A stretch of DNA of 64,000 bases from Ianthella basta. Taxonomy: Eukaryota > Porifera > Demospongiae > Verongiida > Ianthellidae. Of this stretch, positions 1-13,197 are shown piece after piece. The DNA lies in contig OZ025879.1 in NCBI GenBank assembly GCA_964019415.1, positions 3,550,637 through 3,614,636 of the forward strand. The letters run 5' to 3'. The translations under genes and the position numbers were made by a program. The notes under the pieces were generated by a model. The model ran no database searches and was not told where the DNA came from. It was given only the letters and a program-made list of their open reading frames with translations. The first letter of the stretch is position 1, and the number at the start of each line of letters is the position of its first letter.

Positions 1-29
1 CCTTAAGCCACTTACAAGCTACTGCAACA

Positions 30-1384
<1,355 letters not shown>

Positions 1385-1402
1385 TCTTGAGTGAGTTGTC
1401 AA

Positions 1403-1705
1403 ATGTAATCACCGAGGATGTGCGGGAAGGCAGCGGAGTGGAGTATATGTAGGGACAGTGAATGACTGGGGCAGCTCATTGTCCAATGGGATACACCAGA
1501 ATTGTGTACACCATAATATTTGAATGAGCCTATCATTTTGCACCAAATTGATGTCTCCCCAGAAAAGGGTGTGGTCTCACCAGTAGCTTAGGGTCTTCCC
1601 CATTGTGGAGGAGGGTAGACTGCTGTGGGTAGCTTAGAATGAAGTCATACCATGCATGGTCCTTATAGAGACACAACCGTCTGTGCATGTACATGTATAA
1701 TTTTT
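1403..1705 (-). promoter_or_regulatory. Conserved 5' flank of family copy A
   Basis: About 300 bp upstream of the copy A ATG is almost base-for-base identical to 12434-12745 upstream of copy B; I count only about five differences by eye. On the minus strand it holds an inverted CCAAT element near 1479-1493 and a weak TATA-like CATATACTCC near 1440-1450. Such conservation next to clearly diverged exons suggests a retained promoter or recent gene conversion. No transcription start can be fixed. Confidence 0.4.
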
Positions 1706-3760
1706 ATGACGTTTGCTGAGTGGGCATAGACTCCCCATTTGCCATTAGATATAGATACGTTCCATATCGCATCAACACTCATATTTGTGGTGGTTGCCTT
1801 CTGCATGCTGTTTGATACTGGCTCCCGTCTCCTTGACTTGCAGCAACTTGCGATGGTGGTGCCTTCCCTGCTATCAACCAGCGCAAACACTCTACTTGCA
1901 CTGGTGGTGGTCTAAGTACATAGATAACACAGTACAAACACAGACACAGGAAGTGTTATGGTACAACTAGGGCCCTGTCATGCATCATACAGCTACCAGT
2001 TCAGTTACCATCTACGTAGCTAGCTATATTCATTGCATCCTTCCCAGCTGTTCAAAGGTGTGAAGGGAACAGCTAGAGAACATTGCTGCCTCATACGAAT
2101 TGCATGATTTGGAGCACACATGCAAATAAGGGTGCATTTCTGAACTAGCAGCTGTGTCTATATACACCTGTGTAGTGCAGCTAAGGCACAATGGTGGTTC
2201 CATCATGTAACTTGCCAAACGGTGTTGCGCAATGATAACGGTAGACCTGGAGCGCCGGCTGAGAGAGGGACCAGCTGCAGCAGCTGTCGCAGAGACGACA
2301 AAGGGTGGGTTGACATTCTGACTATTGAGGGAATAATGTTTAGAGTTTTAGCTCCGTAGTGCTTACACTAGCTCTGACTGTGGAGTAAATAGCTAACAGT
2401 CGACTTGTTGTTCGTTCGTCAGGTGTGGTGGACTGGGTGCTGAGAAGATTGGAGCTTGGACGAACCTTCCCTTCAGGATATACAGTAAGCGTTGCTGAGT
2501 TCTGCCTATATACTGCTATTCGCCATTGTAACATAGTGTCGTAAGCAAGTAGTATATAATCTCATTGTCAGACCCATCTGTTCAGTCTTGAAGGGGATAG
2601 GGTCTAACTTTCCTAGTTAGCTACACTTTTATTCGTCGCTGAATCTGCCTTAGTGGTACGGAAATGGTAGGGCAATGTCACCAGATCATCCTCCAGCCCT
2701 TTCTGAGTAAAGGTGGAGGAAAGGTAGAGGTCTGGAAAGGAGAACATACCAGGTAAACAGCTACACTACAGGTGTACGTATACAGTAACACCTAGTGCCA
2801 TGTCATACTTAAAGAATGTATAGTGAAGGGATATAGTTTCCAGAAACAAGGGGAATGCATGTAGTGAAGCGTCTCCAAATGAATCCACCTTGCATACTTA
2901 GCTACATGAAGATAAAGACACAGTCATGAAAATGGTGGGCAAAATGGTACAGCTGCCGAATGTCCCTTAGAATGGTTCACAGCTGGTGTCAACCAAAGCT
3001 CACCACATATGTATACACCTCTAATCAGTCATTCTATTGTGTTGCATTGCTATTGAGTTAGCATTGAGGTAGGATTAGGCAGGCCACAATGGTCAATCCA
3101 TGCACCTACTGTATATGTCCGTATAGAGGTCAGGGCTCAAATAGAGGTCAGGGCTCAAATAGAAGCTGGGGGTCCAAGCAGCGAATCTTTAATGTAGGCT
3201 GGATTCGAATTAAAGCCAGTGTCACAGTTTATATTATACTCTGTATAAAGTATTCCCCCAGGTAACCGAGGTTGATTAAACAACACAGAAATGACGATAA
3301 AAGCTGGTAAAAGCACCCTACTACAGGATGAGGCTTACCACTACCAGAAGAGACTGTTAAGTGATGATATCTGTGAACCCTGCACTTCCTTTGCAGTCCA
3401 TATAGAAGACTACATCAACCTTGTTAACTCATGATTGTGGTGACGTTTTTGTCCTTTGTACCATGGCTGGGATGCTTGTATAGTCCCCTGGATTTTCAAA
3501 GAATGTCAAGAGGGCACTACTACAACGAGCAGAAGTGTTTGAGTAGCAGCACGGCGTGCAGTTTTGCAAACTGGTGGACATGGATGTGAAGGTACCCAGC
3601 AGGCTTGATGGATGTCACAACAACCACTTCGGGTGGAACACACCAAAAAGAGTCAAGAAATACTCAGAAATTCAAAATCAGGGATAAAGTGTCCTAGTTT
3701 ATTTTGCCTGGGGGATACAAAATTGGGAGGATGGAATAAACCATGACACCAGGTATGGAA
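1706..3760. other. Mostly featureless stretch with weak exon-like frames
   Basis: No gene is recognised. An open plus-strand frame at about 2233-2330 and another at about 2420-2485 (reading VVDWVLRRLELG, bounded by TTCGTCAG and GTAAGC) look faintly exon-like. A frame at about 2664-2753 ends at a GTAAAC. These might be short exons of a small gene, but nothing confirms them. Positions 3120-3200 contain a short direct repeat (GAGGTCAGGGCTCAAATA twice). Confidence 0.25.
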
Positions 3761-3879
3761 ACTACACACTCAGTCTGGCACTCTGCAGCATCTGAGGTAC
3801 ACACTTAAGTCACCACACAATGTGTGGTGACTTAATGGAGTTCCCGCTGCAGTAGCAATGTCCAAATCTGAAGAGAAGT

Positions 3880-4090
3880 GCATAGCATAGCTACTTCTTC
3901 CTGCAGCTAAAGGTATGAAGCGAATGTGGTGGAGCCACAAAAGAAGCCGCTGTGAGAGGAGATAGGAGTTACTGGACGAGACCAAATTGTGAGCTTGCCG
4001 ACTTCCAAGAACTCGCGCCTTATCAGCGCATGCAGATCTCGACGGCAGCCTTGTGCTAACAGAGATTTATTATATAGGAAACACTAGCAG
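3880..4090. repeat. Dispersed repeat, copy 1 (related to 35340-35510)
   Basis: Blocks such as AGAAGC(C/T)GCTG, GAC(G/C)AGACCAAATT and the final TTTTATATA/TTATTATATA-GGAA(A/G)C segment recur in the same order near 35340-35510. The two copies are clearly related but diverged. This copy lies beside the helicase remnant, so both could belong to one mobile-element family. The element class is not determined. Confidence 0.4.
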
Positions 4091-4303
4091 AGTGGCCCGC
4101 CTTCGGCGAGCTATGGCGCTCGACGCCTACGCTTCCAACACCGACACTTCTGATGCTAGTAAAGAACATGCACACAACAGAGGGTTGAGTCAGTTCAGTC
4201 CAGAAGACTGCATAATGCATAGCAAATTATACTATTACATAAATGATGACAACATGGAAAATTTATTAAAATTTGAAAGCAAATGATGGTCAACAATAAG
4301 GGA

Positions 4304-5870
4304 TTACAGTTGATTATGAGTGTCATTGTAGTGCTGTAGGATATACAACATTTTTGGATTTCCCCTGAGGTGCATGTATGTAAAGGCTGTTTGGTTGGCC
4401 AACTCACGAACAACCCACATAGAACTGACCATGTGAGAAGCATGGTTGTGATAGTTCAGTCCCACTACTTTCATAGACTGTCCCTGTGATTTGTTAATAG
4501 ACATGGAGTAGCATAAACGTATAGGAAACTGCAGGCGCTTAAACTTGAATGGCATATCTGTAGGAATCAGTGGAATTCTGGGGATGAAGACATCTTCACC
4601 TGTACCTTCCTGACTAAGTACAGTTGCTTGAAGGACATGTGGCATCATTTGCACAATGACCAGTCTCGTGCCATTGCACAGCTTAGGAGCATCTAAAATG
4701 CGAAGCAGCATAACTGGGCAACCCTTTTTGAGCTTCAAGTTGTGTGGTGGCATGCCAGGAGGTTCGAGGGTACTGTACAGCTTCAGATACATCCACAACC
4801 GTGTCGACAGACTTGTACACTCGTTCTTCTTCAGGTATTAGTCGAAGCAGTTGATCGTTAGTTGTACTCACCATATCGTTCTTTGGAGCTAGTATGGCTC
4901 GCTCACATAGCCACTTGTGGTTCTTGTAGTTGACTGCCAGATTGGGATAGACTTTGTTGTACAGTACTTCGACACTTTCCACCACTTGGGCAAATCCAGA
5001 TGGAACAGTTATCATGCCATCCTTGTCAACCGGCAGTCTCCCATTGCCCACATCTAGGAGTAATGAAGAAAACTCTCCTGCAGTAGCATCTCCTTCAAGG
5101 TATACGCGCATGTTGGTTGATAAGGTGAGTGTCTTGACATGTTTCCACAGATGAGAGGACTTCAGGCAAGCAGACAGTTCATCTGCTGGGGTTCATTTTG
5201 GTATGACTGGGAGAGTTTGCCTGAAGTCACCTGCAAGGAGAAAAGTGACACCACCAAAGATGGTCTGATTTCCTCTGATTTCCTGAAGAGTGCGGTTCAG
5301 GGCCTCCAATGACAGCTTGTGTGCCATAGTGCACTCATCCCAAACAATCAGCTGGCACATGTTCAAGACATTGGCTGCATCAGTTCCCTTGCTGATGTTG
5401 CATGTTGGTGTCTCCATCCTTGCTAGGTTCAGTGGAAGTTTGAAAGCAGAGTGAGCAGTCCTACCTCCTGTAAGTAATGTGGAAGCAATGCCTGAAGATG
5501 CCACAGCAATAGCAATGTGACCCTGCTGCCGAACTTTGGCCAGTAGAAGGTTGAGGAGAAAAGTCTTGCCTGTGCCACCAGGTGCATCAAGGAAGATGAT
5601 GCCACCAGATCCACTGCGAATGTGCTCCAAGATCGTACAGTACGCATCACTTTGGTCTTGCACCAAGAGAGGTTCGTTGCAAGATATGCATTCAGCTAAC
5701 TCCTCACAATTGTAGCTGGTCTCTCTCAGCAGTGCCCTAGAATTTGATAAGCGTTGGTGACGTGCAGGTGTTGGTAGGCCATAGTTTGAAAGTTCTTTGC
5801 CTCCCAATGCAATTACCTTGTCTTCCAACAGGATGAGTGCTTCATTGAAGATCGCATCATTGAAGTGCAC
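4304..5870 (-). pseudogene. Decayed PIF1/Helitron-type helicase
   Basis: Read on the minus strand this is the C-terminal helicase part of a PIF1-like protein, as found in Helitron RepHel proteins. Visible motifs in order are Walker A APGGTGKT, a Walker B-like VWDECT, GDFRQTLPVIP, and a late INKSQGQS motif. The frame is broken twice. An in-frame TGA at about 5190-5192 follows PVIPK, with the frame continuing as TPADELSACLK. A frameshift near 4790-4800 separates YPRTSW from the continuing SLEPPGMPPHN-like segment. No Rep domain is seen upstream of 5870. It is an old transposon copy, or less likely a decayed host PIF1 duplicate. Element ends were not located. Confidence 0.8.
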
Positions 5871-5880
5871 CTCTTGACCA

Positions 5881-6880
5881 GGTTCCAGTGTTGCATTTGT
5901 TCATTTTGTACAGATTTTCATTAGAGACTGGGCTCAAATAGAGGCTGGGTCAAAACCTCTAGAAAGGAATTGAGGCCCGAGCCTCTATTCGTACACATAC
6001 AGTATAATATTATATATCAATGGAAAATGATGTCTTGCTCATAGCTGTGTCCAGCAGGCCTAGAAACCTACATTTGTAGACTTTCCTTAGTTCACAGGAT
6101 TGTAACTAACAAGAGGAGTACAGCCTGTCAAATGCAGAGCAGTACTATGGTATTGCATTCTCCTACTCAGTATATATATATGGTTTGTGAGCAACAGCTT
6201 TTGGAGAAGAATAAGAAGAATTATACTAAGATTACAGTGTACAAACAGAGTGCATTATTATAGTAATCAGAGAGTATTGCCACATACCAAGTCATGAGCA
6301 ACAATGGTACAGTAATGTTGCTGTTAATAATTGAAAGGTAACCCAAAAATTAAATAGAAAGTGATTTACTGCTTCAGCATCAATTGGTTTCTGCTGGAAT
6401 CCTGTCATCGCCGCAAGGTGTTGGCCAAATGCCTGCAGGCTCCTTTGCTCTTGCCTGCCAGTGCAGTTAGTTTCACTGACAACTGCTCTCTATTTGCACT
6501 TGTCCAGCCACTGTGGTAAATGTCAAACTGTTTGTACAGTGTTCAGTTTTTTCACTTTTGTCCCAACCTTGGCATTGTGGTGATGCAGGCAGTATAAAAT
6601 TATAATATGAAGCTGGGTGTACCAATAATCTCCACACCATTAATATGGCAAGTGTAGCTAGCATCGGTAACACTGTATGTCAATTCATGTTAGACTTCAA
6701 TAAGGTCATCATTCACTGCAATTTCAGCATCTTCAGGAACAGAAGCCTTCTTCCTTGAAAGGTACGTGTTCACCGGAAGATTAGTGGAGTACAAATTGTC
6801 TTGGTTCCAATGTCACTTTGTCACAGTGTGAGGGTGGCTGTAGCAATGGAATCAGCAATGATCATAATTTACTGACTTTT
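5881..6880. other. No gene seen; repeat fragment at 5900-6000
   Basis: No coding signal is recognised. Positions 5900-6000 contain a palindromic element (GAGGCTGGGTC...ACCTC) that recurs in diverged form at about 35510-35640. The rest is AT-rich without clear structure. Confidence 0.4.
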
Positions 6881-6884
6881 CTGC

Positions 6885-7473
6885 TTGCAACTTTATGTGC
6901 ATTTTGCAAGCAAATACATTTTTGTAGCTGTGATGTGCCTTGGGTTCTATAGAACTTACTCATATGCAGCATCACCCCAGGTGGAGAATGCTGAACAGTC
7001 TGGCTTGGGTTCCAAATGCCAGAACCCTGAGACATGGGCAAGAGCAGCACACACCATGGACACTATACAGGAAAGCTATAGTCTGCAAACGCACATCCCT
7101 GTTTGAACACTAATACCCATCCCTTGACCTGCATCCAAGCCTTGTTGGGTGTGTGGTAGGGGCTCTGGTGGGTGAGCCCAGCAGCATGTGGGTTGCTCCT
7201 CTGCTTTGGTGAACATAGTCTCTGTCAATGCGGCTGGGCTGCCATGGATTAAGGAGCGGGAAGTCAACAGATGCAGCATTGCATCTCCTCACATACCTTG
7301 AGTAGAGAAGTGGGAGAATGTTGACCGATCTGGACGTGGCCCGTTACTCACTGATGCTGCCATTAACATGGCAGAAGCTGTCCTGTCGCTTAATTCCGTG
7401 TGCTGTTGTGCATGGCAGTCTTCCTTCAGTCTTCAGAGTGATGACAGTGTTTTACTTGCACACGTCCAGCCAT
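6885..7473 (-). pseudogene. Tandem family relic, copy C
   Basis: This is a decayed copy of the five-exon family. Exon 1 starts at an ATG at 7473 reading MAGRVQVK and then hits a stop after HHSED, because one base is missing relative to copies A and B. The exon 2 relic at 6960-7026 keeps both splice sites and the 67-bp length (GSGIWNPSQTVQ). Stops are scattered through the rest of exon 1. It is probably non-functional as a protein gene. Confidence 0.6.
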
Positions 7474-7504
7474 CCTTGAGTTGAACATGTCTGGCAATTG
7501 TGAT

Positions 7505-7950
7505 CAACAAGAAAGAACAATAAAATGTGCCTATAGTTGGGTATCCAAATGTCATAACCCTGAGACATGGACAAGAACAGCACACACCATGAGCACTACA
7601 GGAACAGCTTTTGACTGCAAATACACATCTCTATTAGAACACAAGTACCCAATTAACCCTTGACCTTCACCCACCATGACTTGTTGTGGTTGTTATAAGT
7701 AGTCTCGTAGGTGAGCCCATAAGGCTGGGGATTGCCCATCGGGTAAGTGAGCAAGTGGTCCATAGCTACAGAGAATGGAGTGGAAATTCCACAAATATGA
7801 TAATGCATCTCTTCAGTTTCCTCACTTCAAAGGGAGGTGGGAGATTACTGATGGATCCTGAGGAGTTACGACTCCCTGACGCTGTCCTAATGAAGTACAA
7901 GCTGTTCTGTTGCTTGCAGGTGTTGTGCAATTCCACCTTTCAGTAACCTC
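7505..7950 (-). pseudogene. Tandem family relic, copy D (partial)
   Basis: A short exon-2-like block (GYDIW after TGTCTCAG near 7568) and a rearranged exon-1-like block (about 7680-7950) resemble the intact family members but are full of disruptions. It is seen mainly through shared words such as CCTGAGACATGG and GGTGAGCCCA. Confidence 0.4.
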
Positions 7951-8079
7951 AATGTTTTCGGCAAGTGTCAGGACATGTGTAAGTTTATGGAGTAGAGGGC
8001 CTGCTCCCAATGTGGATGGGACGGGTTTATAGGTGGCCATAGATAATGAGTTCTGGAATCAATCAGGATAGTCCACAGG

Positions 8080-9060
8080 TACCTTGACTGCAGCATGTAT
8101 TGAACTCCAGGAGCACTTTCCATTGATGGAACAGAGCACTTGGTCACCTGTGTTTACCGCAAACACTTGAGCTATACAACATATGTGTACGTATGTGCAT
8201 CACGCCGTGTGCACAGTATATGGTGTGTGTAGCTCACTTTGCACTGGAACAATTTGCTCAGGATGCTAGCAAGTTAAGTTAGTCTCTTGTGAACCAAACA
8301 GCAGAGTATGATGAATGAAGTTGACAAAGTTTGTTGATTCCTACAGAGAGTGCAGTAGCTATGTAACATGTATAGAGGCTGCAGAGTTCCTCAGATGGCC
8401 GGAGCATCACCAGACAAGAAACAACACACACCTTGAACAGTATGCTATAGACTACAAGCGCACAACCCTAAGCGCCTGTTGTAGGGGCTTTGACCAACAA
8501 GTCCAGCAGGCTGTGGGTTGTTCCTCCACGTAGGTGAACAATGGCTCTGTAATCTCAGCTGGGCAATTGCAGAGTGCGGCCATGGAGCTGGACATCTACG
8601 GAGGTGGTGGTGGTGCATCTCCTGAGGTTGGTTCCTCATTGAGTTCACAGTATGTGACATGACAGACACAGCTGAGACCCTAGGCCTTGCAAAGGTACTG
8701 CTGCCCAGGCCTGATGTCAAAGGTACGTGGGAGAACTCTGATTGACGGGGACACATGCCATGGCTCCCTGTCACTACCATTAACACAGAACAAATTGTCC
8801 TGTCACTTCCAGAAGCTGTTATGCACAACCACCTTTTCAAATGCTTGTCAGTTGAGATCAGCAGGGAAGGACAGTACAAAGTTTGGAACAGCAGCATAGT
8901 AGAGTAGATGGCCAGAGCAAGGGCATAGGGCATGACTGGAGCACGTCATCATCCAATTAATGACACTCACCAGAATATCCTGTATAATAAACGTTTGAAT
9001 GAGCCTATCAATTCATGCCTTATTGTTGTCTCAGAAAGGGATGTGGTCTCCTATCCAGTA
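8080..9060 (-). pseudogene. Tandem family relic, copy E
   Basis: Elements of the family occur in the right order on the minus strand. There is an exon-4-like acceptor block near 8105-8130 and an exon-3-like donor block near 8225-8260. A disrupted exon 1 spans about 8440-8900 (ending CSPTWRNNPQPAG), and a 5'-flank-like stretch at 8930-9060 shares TTTGAATGAGCCTATCA with copies A and B. Many stops and indels indicate a pseudogene. Confidence 0.45.
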
Positions 9061-10310
9061 TTCTACCATCATCCCATTGTGTCTCCACCCTCTAAAACAA
9101 GTTGAGGTTTTGCGTATACCCTTAGCCATGGATGTTGTGGCAGCACTGCAAAACCACATCAGCCCAAGGCGGTAGATTGTGGCTGGTATGAGAGTGTGCA
9201 AGCTCTCCACCGGAAATTATGTAATCCACACATTTCTTATTTTTCTGGAGAGAGAGGGGCTTGAAGATGCTTTGAAGTAGACAGCCAAAGTAGACAAGCA
9301 TGAGCTCATTAATTAATAAATGAAGGAGTTTTTGTGCAGATTTTGTTACGCAGCAACACTATCTTCACCTTCAACGTCACACCTGCCATGTCTGGTTCAG
9401 GAATATGGGCAGATGGCTACCTGATCCATGGGACAGGAGGAGTAGTGTCCTCTGTGCCACTGGCATTGAAGCATAACCTGTTATTTGATATGTACCAGGG
9501 TTGCAAACTGCAGAGCAGCTGGACCACGAGGTGGCTAGGGTGCACTAGATTGTGTGTGTTACTTAGAATGAAAGTGGACATGCCGTATAGATGTCTATTA
9601 GGGGCACTTAATGTCACGTCCATTTTGGTGATGTAATATATGGCATTGGTTTTGTCTCAAATAGTTGAAACCCCAAAGCAGAACCTACTACTACTACTCC
9701 TGGCTACACCCTAGGTGTTGTACACTCCCTTTTGATTACAGTAGGTACAGACCCTACAGTTGATGGTTTCGGTGGAGTGTGAGACTTTCCTATCTACATA
9801 CTTCCTCCATTTCTGTCTCTTACAGAGTATAAGTTCCATTGTCTCCAACCCAAAGGGGCGTCATTTTGACTGCTTTCTGTCTGACCTTATTGTTTGAGCC
9901 ATGCTGTGGCAGGTCCCCTGAGATGCAGGACAAATGTAAAGATCTGCTGGTAAGGTGGATGCATTAACCTTGTGGAGGAGGCCAAAGTGGGGAGGAAACG
10001 AGAAGGGAGGGGGAGAGAGGAGAAGACTAAAGTAAGTCATGCAAGAAAGATGCAGTGAGAAGATGTCACATGGAATGTGATAGTGTATTTAAGCAAGCAT
10101 CTCGCCTGCTTTTGTTGCCACTAAGAATAGCTGTTGAAATGTTTAGCACAAATTGCTTGGTCCTTGCTAGTGAAGTCTTTTTCACTGCATTCGATCTCTA
10201 CAGGGGAGAGTCAGTAACTTTGAAAGGCACACAGCATTAGTGGAATATTGTATTAAATTACTGTTTACTTGTGTGCATGTATATGCTATGTACTTGCACA
10301 CAGCGTGTGT

Positions 10311-10370
<60 letters not shown>

Positions 10371-11340
10371 ATATGCATGTATTGATTCCATTGATATGAT
10401 AACATGCATCTAAACAATGATTCGAAATCTCAGAGCAACATTTCAATAGCTTCGTGCATGGCTCTAAATTCCATAGACGTACGTTGTGGGCAGAGTGTGT
10501 GTGAGGTTATATATTCTGATATCAATCTACTCCAGATGTGGTACTGTAATGTCAATTTAGGATCAATAATAAATTATTTTGAGTGTAAATTTAAGTGCAA
10601 TAACACAGAACACAAGTATGCATACATCCTTAATGTAATCATTTCGAAGATTATGTGCAGCAATTAACATTTTGCAAGTGTACTTCAGAACAGTCTGCCA
10701 CACAATGGTCAGCTATTGCTCAAGCCTGGAGCATCTTGTGATCATGACAGCTGATGTACTTTAAGTTAATTACAAACCTAGGCCAGCCCATACTATTGTT
10801 ATGCTGTGCTAGTGTTTTGCAACTTGACAGAACAGAGATTCATCACCATGTCAGTGTATTCTTTGGAAGGATTCTCGGACATTCATCTTGCACATGCTAG
10901 AGTTTTCAATAAGCTAAACATTTTGGCCTCAAAAAGGCCTTCTTCATTTGCGAAAGGGTGCAAAGACCGATCAGGAGATTGCTTCTGTCTTTAGTCAAGA
11001 ATTCTTGTGAAGGATTATTGCAACTTGCTGGATCTGACTCTATCAGAATACTTTGTACTTGCAACAATATGGAGGATTGTAAATGTAATTACAATGAGCT
11101 AATAAAGCAGTGGCAGTGTGTTTACACATGTTTAGCTGGGTCAACTTATAGTAGGGGATTTAAATTTGTCTTGATTTTCTTATTCTGATTGGCTTTTGGT
11201 CTCACAGAACTCAAACTAGCCGATCTGGGTCGCCCACCGCATCCACCCACAATAAGATTGGGTGGTGCTACACAAAGGAGAGAGAGAGATGCATCATATA
11301 TTGCGTCTACTACACAGCCTTAAGCCACTTACAAGCTACT
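9061..11340. other. AT-rich spacer; no gene recognised
   Basis: Short open frames (for example near 9334-9636 plus) show no recognisable protein. A (GT)n tract lies at 10305-10369. Nothing else can be supported. Confidence 0.4.
10305..10369. repeat. (GT)n microsatellite
   Basis: GT dinucleotide run of about 65 bp. Confidence 0.95.
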
Positions 11341-11346
11341 ACAACA

Positions 11347-12401
11347 CTAGCAGACATTTGTATGGAGCACTGTGCATGCTAACAGCCAAATATACAATAA
11401 GTATACCTTTAACAGGAAGTGGAGTAGAGGAGGGTTTCTTCTCAAAGGTCTGCCAGTTGCTGCAGATTGAGGGCAGGCTTTTGCTCATTTCAGGAGCACT
11501 CTCTATTGAGAGAAGAGAGGGCTTTGGTCAGTTAGTATATGAACATAGCAATGCACTTGATGCATGTGCATTATGTATGTATATGGGCAGTGTGTGCATG
11601 GTATATGTGTATGTGTGTAGCTTATTTTGCATTGCAAGAACTGCAGGACACTTGTAATTATAATTGCATGTAGCGTTCACTTCTGGGGATATTCAGACAG
11701 TATATAGTGCTATGTGAACACATAGCAATATGTAGCAAATAGACCAGTTGTGCGTAACTCAGGAATGTTGTTGTAATTGCGATAATTGCATATGACGTAC
11801 TGCATGCTTATATGCAACTGGTCTATTGTGTAGTGAAGTACAGCATGTAACATGTATGTATGGGGCTGCTGAGCTTACTTATATGCAGCATTGCCTCAGG
11901 TGGGTGGGGCTTAACATCCTGACAGGGGTTCCAAATGTCGTCCTAAGATATCGACAAGAACAGCGCACACTGTGAGCTCTACAAACATGCATCGGATCGA
12001 CTCCCTATAATTATATTCAAACACAAGTACCTATTAAACCCGCTACGTATACCCGCCGCGCCCTGCCATACCTTATTGTGTCTGTGATAGGGTCTCTGGT
12101 GGGTGAGCCGGGCAGGGTGTGGGTTGCTCCTCCGCTTTGGCGAGCAGAAGCCTTGTCGATCGAGGCTGGGCTGCCGAGGACTGAGGAGCGGTAAGTCAAC
12201 AGATGCGATGGTGTGTCTCCTCGCGTTCTTTGGGTAGAGAGGTGGTGGAACGCTAGCTGGTCTGAACCCGTCCTGCGGATCACTGATGCTGCTATTAACG
12301 CGGCTCAAGCTGCCCTGTCGTTTGCACATGCTGTTATGCACGGCAGTCTTCCTCAGGTCTTCAGAGTGACGACGGTATTTTACTTGCACACGTCCAGCCA
12401 T
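11347..12401 (-). CDS. Unrecognised five-exon gene, tandem family copy B
   Basis: This is a second full-length copy of the family at 30-1384. Exons are 12072-12401, 11879-11942, 11626-11682, 11407-11502 and 11347-11378, giving 192 residues ending with the same CTVLHTNVC tail. Relative to copy A, exons 1, 2 and 3 are one codon shorter and exon 4 one codon longer, so every exon length change keeps frame. That pattern implies selection on the protein. Anomaly: the donor after exon 3 reads ATAAGC where copy A has GTGAGT, so that intron may not be removed normally. Exon 1 protein identity to copy A is roughly two-thirds by eye, far below that of the 5' flank. Function is unknown. Confidence 0.55.
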
Positions 12402-12433
12402 TCTTGAGACACTTGTCAAATCCTTCCTCGAGT

Positions 12434-12745
12434 GAGTTGTCAAATGTAATCACCGAGGATGTGCGGGAAGGCAGCGGAGTGGAGTATATGTAGGGACAGT
12501 GAATGACTGGGGCAGCTCATTGTCCAATGGGATACACCAGAATTGTGTACACCATAATATTTGAATGAGCCTATCATTTTGCACCAAATTGATGTCTCCC
12601 CAGAAAAGGGTGTGGTCTCACTAGTTGCTTAGGGTCTTCCCCATTGTGGAGGAGGGTAGACTGCTGTGGGTAGCTTGGAATGAAGTCATACCATGCATTG
12701 TCCTTATAGAGACACAACCGTCTGTGCATGTACATGTATAATCAT
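12434..12745 (-). promoter_or_regulatory. Conserved 5' flank of family copy B
   Basis: Near-identical counterpart of 1403-1705, including the inverted CCAAT element. Interpreted as the promoter region of copy B. Confidence 0.4.
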
Positions 12746-13197
12746 AATTATGTATTTGATGACATATCATGAGTGTGGCATAGCTATAGTTCACTTAATT
12801 TGATTAGAATTAAATGATCCAAGGAAAGAAGCAGTGAGGATAGGGGATGCCAGTTGGAAACACAAATGTCAAGCTGTCTATTGTGTATTCAGCAATAGAG
12901 TATTAATTTCCCATTCTTTGGGGCACTTGCCACGTGCACATTTTTGTACACCAGTCATGCACAGTTCACTAGTGTCTGAAGTCAAATTCAGCACACATTG
13001 AATACTAGTGATCCTGTTGCACCTTGCTCATTTGCATTTCTAGCTATTAATCATGGCCCAGTATTTCCATGTAATAATGTCAAGACCACACTACAAAAAA
13101 TGAACCAAACAGTAATCCACAGAGTAATTAAATACAGTACTTGAGGTTAGATCACACCACACCACCCAATGGAGTATATAATGTGTCATGTGCAATG

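Noticed and set aside
3197..3215. B-box-like GGATTCGAAT word suggesting a tRNA or SINE
   Set aside because: No A-box upstream and no other copy seen in the window.
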